Shown in pieces: positions 46,075 through 53,265 of a stretch of 64,000 nucleotides of DNA (position 1 is its first letter; every line of letters starts with the position of its first letter). The stretch lies in the NCBI GenBank assembly GCA_000746765.1, contig JOSY01000074.1:1-64000 (forward strand). The letters are read 5' to 3'. Below the pieces are notes generated by a model. It did no database searches and was not told where the DNA came from. It was given only the letters and a program-made list of their open reading frames with translations. Position numbers and translations under genes: made by a program. Source of the DNA: Marine Group I thaumarchaeote SCGC AAA799-D11 (GTDB taxonomy: Archaea > Thermoproteota > Nitrososphaeria > Nitrososphaerales > Nitrosopumilaceae).

Positions 46075-46569
46075 TTAGAGATTTTTTAGACGTTCTTTGG
46101 CATTATTATTTATCAAAAAATTTTCTGTTCCTTTGGGTACTAAGACATTCCAATTCTGATCGCTAATAATCAAATCTCTTACATTTGTTCCAGATAATTC
46201 GTTTCGTTTCAAAAAAGGAATAGAAACGACTTGAACATCTCGTTTTGAATACAAATGGTTAGTCAGTTCATCATTTGAGAAGACGATATCAAATTCTGGA
46301 ACTATAGTATCGATTTTTTCAATCCATTTTACATGATTATCTAAATCGGGGATATAGTAGATTGAAATTTTTTCTTTCATTGAATCATCAATTGAAGATA
46401 GAATCATTTCTTTGCGCTCTTCAGCTGTGAAGGGGTTATTCTTTTCAGGAGATTTGTTAGAGCTTCCTAAACCTAGCCATAATTTATCAACTTTTGATAA
46501 AGCAAATCGTAATGCTTCAAGATGACCTAAATGGAAAGGTTGGAATCTTCCTATTAACAGACCATTCAT
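46075..46569 (-). CDS. nadM: Nicotinamide-nucleotide adenylyltransferase (archaeal NadM)
   Basis: The 164-aa nucleotidyltransferase has the GRFQPFHLGHLEAL motif (about 7-20, HxGH-type) and the C-terminal NELSGTNVRDLI in the ISGTxIR position. Length and motifs fit archaeal NMN adenylyltransferase, the last ATP-dependent step to NAD+. A related activity (archaeal CoaD) has a different core, so I favour NadM. Confidence 0.88.
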   Translation of the reverse strand: MNGLLIGRFQPFHLGHLEALRFALSKVDKLWLGLGSSNKSPEKNNPFTAEERKEMILSSIDDSMKEKISIYYIPDLDNHVKWIEKIDTIVPEFDIVFSNDELTNHLYSKRDVQVVSIPFLKRNELSGTNVRDLIISDQNWNVLVPKGTENFLINNNAKERLKNL

Positions 46570-46631
46570 ACAAAATGATAGATAATTTCTTTTTAAAAAA
46601 CTATCATAAAGAGTGCTAAGAAGAAAAAATT

Positions 46632-47657
46632 ATGAATTTTCTTAAAATTAATGGAGCATTTGGGGAAGGGGGAGGACAAATAATTCGTTCTGCAATTACT
46701 CTCTCATGTATTACTAAACAACCAATACATATCGAAAATATCAGAAAGAACAGAAAAGTTCCAGGGTTAAAGCCGCAACATCTAACTGCAATTAAAATTT
46801 TAAAAAAAATTTCAGATTCTAAAATTATTGGAGATAAGATTGGTTCTACAGAATTAAAATTCATTCCAGGAGAAATTAAAAGTTCAAAATTAGTTGAAGA
46901 CGTAGGAACTGCAGGAAGTATTTCATTAATTTTACAAGTTTTAATTCCAATAGTATCCATCTCACAAAACAAACTTGAACTCATTATCAAAGGAGGTACA
47001 GATGTACAATGGAGTCCTACAATGTTTTACACGCAATATGTTTTAAGAGAAGCATATTCAAGGATGGGAATCAAGTTTTCATGTGATATAAAAAAAAGAG
47101 GATATTATCCAAAAGGAAGTGGGGAAATTAGTTTAGAGATTAATCCATCAAATGTCAAAGCTATTTCATTATCAAAAAGAAAAACAAATCAAGCAAAAAT
47201 TGTATGTACATTTTCAAAAATACCAATCGAAAAAATTAAAGATGAAATTAAGTTGATAGAAGAAAAGTTAACCAATAAAAAATTTGTAGTTAAAGTAGAA
47301 ATCAACGAACAAGAAGCGCTAGATTCAGGGGCATCTTTACTAGTTTACAGCATAGATAAGAATTCAATTATTGGGATTGACGCATTATTTGATAATAAAA
47401 CACAGAGATTTGATATAGATCTTGATGAATTTTTAGTAGATCAATTGGCAGTAGATGAAAACCTGGCAGATATGCTTGTAGTTCCAGCAAGTTTGGCTAA
47501 AGGGAAAACCACTTTTCAAGTAAAAAAAATTACAAAACATTTGGAAACTAACTTGTTTGTGACATCAAAAATTACAGGTTGTAGATACGGTATAGGAAAA
47601 TTACCAAATGGTTTTGAGGTAATTATTGAAGGAATATCACACGCCAGCATCAAGTAA
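46632..47657 (+). CDS. rtcA: RNA 3'-terminal phosphate cyclase
   Basis: The 341-aa protein starts with INGAFGEGGGQIIRSAITLS, the hallmark of RtcA, and has VGTAGSISLILQVLIP and the C-terminal nucleophile region (histidine in TKHLETN). It uses ATP to turn RNA 3'-phosphates into 2',3'-cyclic phosphates. The end overlaps the convergent CopD-like gene by 21 bp, an unusually long coding overlap. Confidence 0.93.
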   Translation: MNFLKINGAFGEGGGQIIRSAITLSCITKQPIHIENIRKNRKVPGLKPQHLTAIKILKKISDSKIIGDKIGSTELKFIPGEIKSSKLVEDVGTAGSISLILQVLIPIVSISQNKLELIIKGGTDVQWSPTMFYTQYVLREAYSRMGIKFSCDIKKRGYYPKGSGEISLEINPSNVKAISLSKRKTNQAKIVCTFSKIPIEKIKDEIKLIEEKLTNKKFVVKVEINEQEALDSGASLLVYSIDKNSIIGIDALFDNKTQRFDIDLDEFLVDQLAVDENLADMLVVPASLAKGKTTFQVKKITKHLETNLFVTSKITGCRYGIGKLPNGFEVIIEGISHASIK

Positions 47658-48134
47658 TGCTGCAAAAAACAATATTGCTACAGATAAAACCACAGTAATT
47701 TCTCCAAGAATAATGATTTTTTTTCTTAATGTTTGGATTTGGTGTTCAGGCATTTGATTTGACATTATTTTATCTTCAACATCTTTTCTAATTACTCTAA
47801 CATGTACAATGTACGTAATAATTAATGCAATCACAAGAAGTATTTTGATTATAAGAAAAGTTCCATAACTTGTTGCAACAAGAAGATCAGGTTTACTTAG
47901 TAAAACATGTGAGCTATACAATCCTGTTGCCATTAAAACAATCAATGAAGGAACAGCCACTTTGTTAAATCGTCTTCCAACACGAATCATTATCTGCATT
48001 CTTTCTTCGATAGAATTTGTCATAGTTTTGAGCAGTGGTGAAAAAACTATTCCAATAAACAATGAACCTCCTACCCATATTGCAGCTGCAACAAGATGAA
48101 TCCAAGTAAGAATTGCTTGTTCTAATGCTGCCAT
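47637..48134 (-). CDS. CopD-like membrane protein
   Basis: The 165-aa protein has four transmembrane helices (about 7-30, 55-75, 83-110, 138-160). The WIHLVAAAIWVGGSLFIGIVFSPLL pattern (here split across the first helix) with a conserved His resembles CopD and related copper or haem-linked membrane proteins. Copper is important to ammonia oxidisers, but a role in copper handling is an inference only. Its 3' end overlaps rtcA by 21 bp. Confidence 0.78.
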   Translation of the reverse strand: MAALEQAILTWIHLVAAAIWVGGSLFIGIVFSPLLKTMTNSIEERMQIMIRVGRRFNKVAVPSLIVLMATGLYSSHVLLSKPDLLVATSYGTFLIIKILLVIALIITYIVHVRVIRKDVEDKIMSNQMPEHQIQTLRKKIIILGEITVVLSVAILFFAALLDAGV

Positions 48135-48215
48135 AGTTAATCATATTTTGAATGAAATATTATGTATTTGGATCTTGACAACCTTTTTTAGTTGTACGTA
48201 ATTTGATACATTGAA

Positions 48216-48710
48216 ATGGCACTACAGAGCAGAATGACAGTTTATGTTGCAATAGCAGGAGTTTTTGCCTTAATGGGAGGAATTGTTTTCTATGCTAGTT
48301 TAGATAATGCTAAGTTAGAACAAGCAGAAATCGAATTGTTCAGTGTTGAATTGATAGATGTGGATAATGTGAAAAATGAAGCAAAGTTTGATGTTACATT
48401 TCTTGTAAAAAATCCAAGTGACAAAGCATTTACAGTTGGAGTTATTGATTATCAACTTTTTACTGATGGAGTTGAATTAGGTTCAGGTCAATATTCTGCA
48501 ATGGATGTTGCATTACCAGGAAGGGCAGTATTTTCTTCAGGTGATCAAATACCTTTGAACAGCATATTTGTTCTAACAAAATCTGAAATTAATCCTGAAA
48601 TCTACGAAGACATGATAAATGAAAGAATCAATAGTTTTTCTGCTGAAGGAATTCTTACTACTCAGACTTCATGGAGTACTATTGATAAAGAATTCAGTAC
48701 TGGTTTTTAA
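48216..48710 (+). CDS. Membrane-anchored LEA14/WHy-like protein
   Basis: The 164-aa protein has an N-terminal membrane helix (about 8-27) and a beta-sandwich with KFDVTFLVKNPSDKAFTVGVIDYQLF, the same NP-x(n)-DYQL pattern as the protein at 19954-20508. Both likely belong to one family of extracytoplasmic WHy-type proteins. Its function is unknown. A tRNA-Val gene ends 9 bp downstream on the other strand. Confidence 0.7.
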   Translation: MALQSRMTVYVAIAGVFALMGGIVFYASLDNAKLEQAEIELFSVELIDVDNVKNEAKFDVTFLVKNPSDKAFTVGVIDYQLFTDGVELGSGQYSAMDVALPGRAVFSSGDQIPLNSIFVLTKSEINPEIYEDMINERINSFSAEGILTTQTSWSTIDKEFSTGF

Positions 48711-48718
48711 TTAAAAAG

Positions 48719-48792
48719 TGGGCCGAGAGAGATTCGAACTCACGATCACCGCCGTGTCGAGGCGGTATCCTAACCAGCTAGACTACCGGCCC
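48719..48792 (-). tRNA. tRNA-Val(GAC) with unusual C33
   Basis: A 74-nt cloverleaf folds on the minus strand: acceptor GGGCCGG/TCGGCCC, D arm GTCT/GGAT, anticodon stem CCGCC/GGCGG, T loop TTCGAAT, discriminator A. The seven-base loop TCGACAC gives anticodon GAC (Val, 48756-48758), but position 33 is C instead of the nearly universal U, and the T stem has a T-T mismatch. CCA is not encoded. A run of five Ts follows as a likely terminator. If the loop were shifted to restore U33 the stem would not pair. Confidence 0.85.
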
Positions 48793-48874
48793 ATTGAAAT
48801 ACAAAACTAAATGGTGGCATTATTAACGTTTAACAAAAGAAAGGATGAATAAAAAGAAGAAAGGCGTGAATTAG

Positions 48875-49585
48875 TTGAAAGATAATTTTACTGAAGAAGA
48901 AAAAAGAGGATTCTACAAGGCAATTTATTCAAGGAGGGATGTAAGATCTCATTTTACATCAAGACCCATAGAAGATGAAGTACTCTCGAAAATTCTTCAT
49001 GCAGCACATCATGCACCATCAGTAGGATTTTCCCAGCCATGGAATTTCATTTTGATAAAAGATATTGAGACAAAAAAGAAAATCAAAGCATCATTTGAGG
49101 AAGAGAAAAATCGCTCATCACAATTAGTAGAAGAGCCAAAAAGATCAAAGTATCTTTCATTCAAACTAGAAGGAATCTTAGAATCTCCAGTGAATTTATG
49201 CGTAACATATGATCCATCAAAATTTGGTCCATTTGTGATTGGTAGATCAAGTATACCTGAAGCAGGATTATACAGTGTATGTTGTGCAATTCAAAATTTG
49301 TGGTTATCAGCAAGAACAGAAGGAATTGGTCTTGGATGGGTAAGCATTCTATCAAATGAAACATTAAAAGAAAATCTAGAATTGCCAGAACATGTTGTTC
49401 CTGTAGCGTATTTGTGTTTAGGGTATGTAGATGATTTTGCTGAAAAACCAGATCTTGAAACTGCTGGTTGGTTACCAAGACTTGATCTAAAAGATGTTGT
49501 ATATTTTGAAAAATGGAATGATCAAGAAAATGAAAGTTGGGAAAGTATTCAAAAAATGATCAAAGAAAATCTTGACTATGCTTAA
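48875..49585 (+). CDS. bluB: 5,6-dimethylbenzimidazole synthase-like nitroreductase
   Basis: The 236-aa flavoprotein has YSRRDVRSHFTSRPI (about 14-28), the BluB signature, and HHAPSVGFSQPWNFIL for FMN and the lid. BluB breaks down FMNH2 to form the lower ligand of vitamin B12. That matches a lineage known to make cobalamin with this ligand. It starts with TTG at 48875. Confidence 0.88.
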   Translation: MKDNFTEEEKRGFYKAIYSRRDVRSHFTSRPIEDEVLSKILHAAHHAPSVGFSQPWNFILIKDIETKKKIKASFEEEKNRSSQLVEEPKRSKYLSFKLEGILESPVNLCVTYDPSKFGPFVIGRSSIPEAGLYSVCCAIQNLWLSARTEGIGLGWVSILSNETLKENLELPEHVVPVAYLCLGYVDDFAEKPDLETAGWLPRLDLKDVVYFEKWNDQENESWESIQKMIKENLDYA

Positions 49586-49625
49586 ATAATTAAGAATGTT
49601 TTTTTTTGCTGGGCTTGTGGCGCAG

Positions 49626-49643
49626 AGTCAATTTGACGCGAAA
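49626..49643 (+). other. Probable tRNA intron (position 15/16, D-loop)
   Basis: Removing agtcaatttgacgcgaaa restores a normal D arm. It starts and ends inside three-base bulges flanking CGC/GCG, as the archaeal splicing endonuclease requires in relaxed form. The position is non-canonical (usual is 37/38). Confidence 0.65.
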
Positions 49644-49669
49644 CATGGATAGCGTGGTAGCCTCCTAAG

Positions 49670-50788
49670 TTACAGGTCGAGGGATCGAAGCCCTCCAAGC
49701 CCGCTTTCACTGTGTGTCCGAAACATGTCTTTGGACGATAACTTTTCCGTTTGGCAGAGTACCGATGTAACGCCAACCCCTAATGATACACTGCTCTGCT
49801 TCATCTGATGTGACGACTCGTTGCTCGATTTTGTTTTCCCGTTGTCAAGTACACTTAACAACTCTTGGACTTGAGCAAGTTGTTGGGCCGTCATTGTCTC
49901 AATTTTTTCCTTAACTTCTTCTTTTTTTGCTTCTATTGGGTCTTCTTGAATTATTTCAAGATCAAGTAATTCTTCACTTCTTTTGAAGGCATCACGCATT
50001 TCTGTTATCAGCGATTGAGGAAGTATTCCTTTGTTTGTTGTATAGACTGCTTCAATTGAGCCTTTGTGTCCCATGAAGAACACTCTAAAGTCATGTGCAA
50101 TCTTACCTCTTGATTCTGCAATGAGTAATTGCGTATCAAAGAATCGTCTTAGCACGTACGGTCTCCAATTGAATCGAGGTCTCATTGTGTTTCTTACTTC
50201 TCTTCTTATCACACCAGTAACTAGGAATTTTTTCTCAGTATTGTTTCCACGTCCATACTTGTATCTATGGTTAGGTGCAATCACGGCATCGTCTGGGCCA
50301 AGTGATTTTCCTGACATTATCCTTTCGTTAAGATATGCAAGAAGTTTCTTACTACCTTCGTTTGTGATGAAGGTAAAGTATTCGTTATCTTTCTTTGATA
50401 GTTCACTTCTTACTACAATCCTTGCTGGTTTGTGTGTGAATATAGCAAGTCCTTGAACAATAGCCAAGTCAGGCAAGTCTCTTATACTCAGTCCGTCGGA
50501 AGCATCAACGTTTCCTAAAACCTCTGGCCTTAGACCTGCTTTACCAATCAAAGCCATTATTGCCCCTGCTCTTGTATCTGCCCTGTTGAATAGTTCTGCT
50601 AACTCTTGTGGCTCAGGAATTTTTTCATCTTTTAATGTTGGTGTAGATGTAGGATTTCGTATTTTCAGTTTTCGTAATATTTTTACATCAAAATGATTTA
50701 ACCAAGACTTGACAGCAGTGATTGTTACACTGATGTAACTTGGTGCGTGGTTTTCGTTCTGGATGACGGATATATTCTGTCTCCTCAC
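49670..50788 (-). CDS. Tyrosine-family integrase, C-terminal end encoded in tRNA-Arg; N-terminus broken
   Basis: In the 372-aa frame the catalytic set of a tyrosine recombinase is visible: Arg87 (AGLRPE), Y-V-L-R at 211-214 in the place of HxxR, His241 (FMGHKG) and nucleophile Tyr249 (AVYTTNKG). A long coiled-coil tail (about 265-310) follows. The last codons read into the T arm of tRNA-Arg, as in archaeal tRNA-integrating elements. The first 17 residues look out of frame; the likely true N-terminus is in another frame upstream (50688-50924). Probably inactive unless the frame is recovered. Confidence 0.85.
   Translation of the reverse strand: MRRQNISVIQNENHAPSYISVTITAVKSWLNHFDVKILRKLKIRNPTSTPTLKDEKIPEPQELAELFNRADTRAGAIMALIGKAGLRPEVLGNVDASDGLSIRDLPDLAIVQGLAIFTHKPARIVVRSELSKKDNEYFTFITNEGSKKLLAYLNERIMSGKSLGPDDAVIAPNHRYKYGRGNNTEKKFLVTGVIRREVRNTMRPRFNWRPYVLRRFFDTQLLIAESRGKIAHDFRVFFMGHKGSIEAVYTTNKGILPQSLITEMRDAFKRSEELLDLEIIQEDPIEAKKEEVKEKIETMTAQQLAQVQELLSVLDNGKTKSSNESSHQMKQSSVSLGVGVTSVLCQTEKLSSKDMFRTHSESGLGGLRSLDL
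49692..49703. repeat. Left attachment repeat (attL core) in tRNA-Arg 3' end
   Basis: The 12-mer cctccaagcccg is the 3' end of the tRNA-Arg gene and is present again at 51525-51536 in the same orientation, bounding the integrase element. Confidence 0.75.
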
Positions 50789-50924
50789 GAAAAATATCTT
50801 TGTCTTCTACAGGTAGAACATCTTTATCATCTTCATCTGTCAAATCTAATCTTGATTTAAAATACCAGATGAAAAGATTATCGTTTTGTTTTCTTAGTTT
50901 TTCCTTTTTTGGCTTTATCCCTTT
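50688..50924 (-). pseudogene. Out-of-frame N-terminal segment of the integrase
   Basis: Another minus-strand frame, open from 50924, reads an integrase-like N-terminal part (phrases LFIWYFKSRLDLTDEDD, then EETEYIRHPERKPRTK) and stops at 50688-50690. It runs toward the point where the main frame begins to look right (YISVTITAVKSWL). One inserted or lost base near 50735-50790 would join them into a protein of about 415 aa. Confidence 0.5.
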
Positions 50925-51402
50925 TTACTTCAGCATCAATTTCTTTATGTATATCTTCAGTTTTCCATCGAAAAATATCTCTGTCTCTTGTGTCTTTTGG
51001 AGGCAAAATATTTGGATTATTTTCTTTTTCATGTTCATACTTTTCAAGTTCAGAAAAATACTCAACATGACTTCTATATGCTGAAACAAAATTTTCATCT
51101 ACAAATGTAGCAAATTTTTTATGCTGATATACATCATCTTTTTCTTTACAAATAGATGACATTTTGTTATAATGCGCACGTTTTTCTTCATCAATATATT
51201 CAGAGGTTGATGGGTCATTGGCAAGAAAATCGTAGGTACTAGCAGCAGTATTATAGCAATCTATTGCATGAATTTCCTTACCTTTCTTTTCATACTCTTG
51301 TGCTTCAGAAAAGAAATATTTTCCACCTTCTTCTACTGATTTAATCGATTCTTGTTGTTGTCTTTTCAATACTCGCCTTCTATCTTTAGTATCATCTCCC
51401 AT
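50878..51402 (-). CDS. Element cargo protein, helical, TPR/MIT-like
   Basis: The 174-aa soluble protein is highly charged and helical. Residues about 20-58 (EEGGKYFFSEAQEYEKKGK...HAIDCYNTAASTYDFL) have the pattern of a TPR or MIT-type helical hairpin. The C-terminus is a Lys-rich tail that could bind nucleic acid. It is the only cargo gene of the integrated element and lies upstream of the integrase; its 3' end overlaps the out-of-frame integrase segment. No known function. Confidence 0.65.
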   Translation of the reverse strand: MGDDTKDRRRVLKRQQQESIKSVEEGGKYFFSEAQEYEKKGKEIHAIDCYNTAASTYDFLANDPSTSEYIDEEKRAHYNKMSSICKEKDDVYQHKKFATFVDENFVSAYRSHVEYFSELEKYEHEKENNPNILPPKDTRDRDIFRWKTEDIHKEIDAEVKRDKAKKGKTKKTKR

Positions 51403-51524
51403 AACACACCTCTCTAGTAATTACTTTGTAGTGAGAACTTAAATAGAGAAAACCGTTTGGTGTTAAAATTAACATTTTGTTAAAAAATAGGTGGTGTGTT
51501 TCGTACACCCAGACCGTACGGACT

Positions 51525-51536
51525 CCTCCAAGCCCG
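51525..51536. repeat. Right attachment repeat (attR core)
   Basis: Exact copy of cctccaagcccg from the tRNA-Arg 3' end, in direct orientation, marking the distal end of the element. Host genes resume with the FMN reductase at 51587. Confidence 0.75.
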
Positions 51537-51586
51537 TTTAATTTTTGGTTCTAGAAATTTAAATAGAAAAACAATTGGTTGTAGAT

Positions 51587-52111
51587 ATGAAAGTTGTAGT
51601 AATTTCTGGAAGTCCAAGAAAAAATGCAAACACACAGATCATTATGAAATATGTGTACGAATACACAAAATCAAAAAATCAAGATACAAAATTTATCAAT
51701 TTATCAGATGGGCAAATTGAATGCTACAGAGGACCTGATGAGGAATACAATCAGGCAACAAAGAACGCTGCACAAGATATCACAGATGCAGATGTATGGC
51801 TAATAGGCTCACCAATTTACAATTCATTTTTCAGTGCCGCACTCAAAAATTTGTTTGAATATGTCAATTACAAAGAAACTGCTGGAAAAGTTGCAGGAAT
51901 GGCAATCTTGGCTGCAGGAAACATAGGATTTATTGATGTTCAGACGTTAATTACGCAATTATTATCATATTTCAAAGTAATTACAAATCCAAAGGCTGTT
52001 TTTTTAACAACAGAATCAATAACTGAAAATAACATTTCTGAAGATGGACAAACTAGACTAAAAGAAATGGTAGATGAAACTTTGGAACTAGCAAAAAAGC
52101 TAGAAAATTAA
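51587..52111 (+). CDS. NAD(P)H-dependent FMN reductase / flavodoxin-fold oxidoreductase
   Basis: The protein of 174 aa begins MKVVVISGSPRKNANTQ, the FMN-phosphate loop of the SsuE/NADPH-FMN reductase family, followed by GSPIYNSFFSAALKNLFEY around 77-95 for flavin binding. I choose ATG 51587 over TTG 51575 because atttaaatag (51557-51566) sits about 27 bp before it. The promoter therefore lies just beyond the attR repeat. Physiological substrate unknown. Confidence 0.85.
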   Translation: MKVVVISGSPRKNANTQIIMKYVYEYTKSKNQDTKFINLSDGQIECYRGPDEEYNQATKNAAQDITDADVWLIGSPIYNSFFSAALKNLFEYVNYKETAGKVAGMAILAAGNIGFIDVQTLITQLLSYFKVITNPKAVFLTTESITENNISEDGQTRLKEMVDETLELAKKLEN

Positions 52112-52353
52112 TTGAGTTTATTTTTTGATAATACACAACATACAAAAATAATTTCTCAAAATTTTCTTCTCATCTAGTAATTTTGAAAATAATAGATTCA
52201 TTTTGAGAAACTAGGATGATTGTTTACATGTTTTAAGAATCAAGAATAAACAATTTTGGAATAATTAATTTTAGATATATAAATTCTCTACTAGAAGTTT
52301 ATAAAAATCACAGTAAAACTGCAAAAGTCAAATACTAACAATATGTAGAAAAT
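52112..52353. other. AT-rich intergenic region with an inverted repeat
   Basis: An 11-bp perfect inverted repeat (tttctcaaaat at 52152-52162 and its complement at 52200-52210) encloses 37 nt that contains a second short inverted pair (attttc at 52161-52166 / gaaaat at 52185-52190). It could be a hairpin RNA or a protein-binding site. No ORF is supported here. Confidence 0.4.
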
Positions 52354-52479
52354 ATGCAAATGAGTAACAAAAAAGATCCTACAGAATTATGTTCATGTAA
52401 ATGTCATTATGGTGGTGCTGAAAGTTGTCCAGGTTGCAAAAGCAATCACGGAATTGTATGTTCTCATTGTAAAGATTAA
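52354..52479 (+). CDS. 41-aa cysteine-rich small protein
   Basis: The peptide carries seven cysteines: CSCKC at 13-17 followed by H18, CPGC at 25-28, and CSHC at 36-39. The spacing suggests metal binding (zinc or copper) or a compact disulfide knot. A second ATG at 52360 would shorten it by two residues. Such Cys density is very unlikely by chance. Function unknown. Confidence 0.7.
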   Translation: MQMSNKKDPTELCSCKCHYGGAESCPGCKSNHGIVCSHCKD

Positions 52480-52488
52480 GTTTTGAGT

Positions 52489-52950
52489 TTATTTTTTCTT
52501 GGATGCTAACATTTTCAAGTTAGCTAATTCAGTTTTTAATGATTCAATCTGAACAAGAGTTTGGAGATTAGAAATTTCTTGGTTTAGTCTTTCAATTTCA
52601 CTGTCTTTTAGTTTTACAGTTTCTTTTAGATTGTTTAGTTCAGAAGATAATTCAGATTGAACTTGTTTAATTTCTGAAAGACTTACTTGTGTACCTGTTG
52701 TTGTAGTTTGAACTGTTTGTGTATTACTCAAGCTTTTTTTTTCGCTGTGATGGGCATGTGCATACATGTAATCTGTACTTTTTTGGGATATCCAGCAAGT
52801 GAATACAAGAAACCAAGTAATTGGAACTGCCATAATGAATACGAAATTCAATATTGGTGCAAAGTCTACAAAGTATGGCCACAGTCCAGTTAATACTGCT
52901 GCAAAGACGCCAGTTGAGATTGTTGCCAAATGGTTTCCCAAATATCCCAT
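52489..52950 (-). CDS. Membrane protein with cytosolic coiled coil
   Basis: The 153-aa protein has two N-terminal transmembrane helices (about 9-29 and 33-55), a His/Ser/Thr-rich linker and a C-terminal coiled coil (about 92-150, Leu/Ile heptads, Lys tail). It probably scaffolds something at the membrane. No known family. Confidence 0.65.
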   Translation of the reverse strand: MGYLGNHLATISTGVFAAVLTGLWPYFVDFAPILNFVFIMAVPITWFLVFTCWISQKSTDYMYAHAHHSEKKSLSNTQTVQTTTTGTQVSLSEIKQVQSELSSELNNLKETVKLKDSEIERLNQEISNLQTLVQIESLKTELANLKMLASKKK

Positions 52951-53034
52951 AAATCATTTGAAAAATTCATTGTTTATAATAGTAATGGTAAAATTCAGAG
53001 AATAATAATAATTAAAAAGAAAAAAGAGTCGAAT

Positions 53035-53265
53035 TTACTCGTCTTCTTCAGATGCAACTGTTGCTTTAGGCATATCAGATTGTAGGATTTGGATTTTTTG
53101 TAATAATTCAGTTCTTAGATCCCTTGCAACTCTTCTGACAGTTGGTCTTGGAACACCAAGTTCATCAACTACTTTGGTATAGATGTCTTGTTTGTCAGTT
53201 ACCCCTTTGTCAAGATAAGAATTAATTGCTTCTTTAATGATCGTACTCTGGTTTGTGCGATTCAA
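53035..53265 (-). CDS. Small HTH DNA-binding protein
   Basis: The 76-aa protein has a helix-turn-helix (about 10-50, with DIYTKVVDELGVPRPTVRRVARDLR), where PRPTVRRVAR is the recognition helix. The tail is acidic. Starts with TTG at 53265. A small transcription factor is likely; targets unknown. Confidence 0.75.
   Translation of the reverse strand: MNRTNQSTIIKEAINSYLDKGVTDKQDIYTKVVDELGVPRPTVRRVARDLRTELLQKIQILQSDMPKATVASEEDE

Larger units (their letters stand above)
49611..49703 (+). tRNA. tRNA-Arg(CCT) with probable 18-nt intron in the D-loop; integration target
   Basis: Exon 1 is 49611-49625 and exon 2 is 49644-49703. Acceptor GGGCTTG/CAAGCCC, D stem GCGC/GCGT, anticodon stem GTAGC/GTTAC and T stem GAGGG/CCCTC all pair once 49626-49643 is removed, giving a 75-nt tRNA with anticodon CCT at 49664-49666. 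The inserted 18 nt folds (GTCA/TGAC) with CGC/GCG below it and three-base bulges, a relaxed bulge-helix-bulge. The T loop is ATCGAAG, with A54 in place of T54. The last 12 bases are repeated at 51525-51536. Confidence 0.85.
49692..51536. mobile_element. Small tRNA-Arg-integrated element (about 1.83 kb)
   Basis: The segment between two direct 12-bp copies of the tRNA-Arg(CCT) 3' end holds a tyrosine integrase gene reading into the tRNA and one cargo gene. Both genes lie on the minus strand. Partly matching inverted 14-mers (49712-49725 and 51497-51510; 12 of 14 identical) sit just inside the two repeats and could be integrase arm sites. No replication gene, capsid or other known module is present. 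It may be a minimal non-autonomous or decayed integrative element. Confidence 0.75.

Noticed and set aside
51480-51540. A second, partial tRNA-Arg gene at the right end of the element
   Set aside because: Only the last 12 bases match the tRNA. The upstream 45 bases do not fold as the rest of a tRNA.
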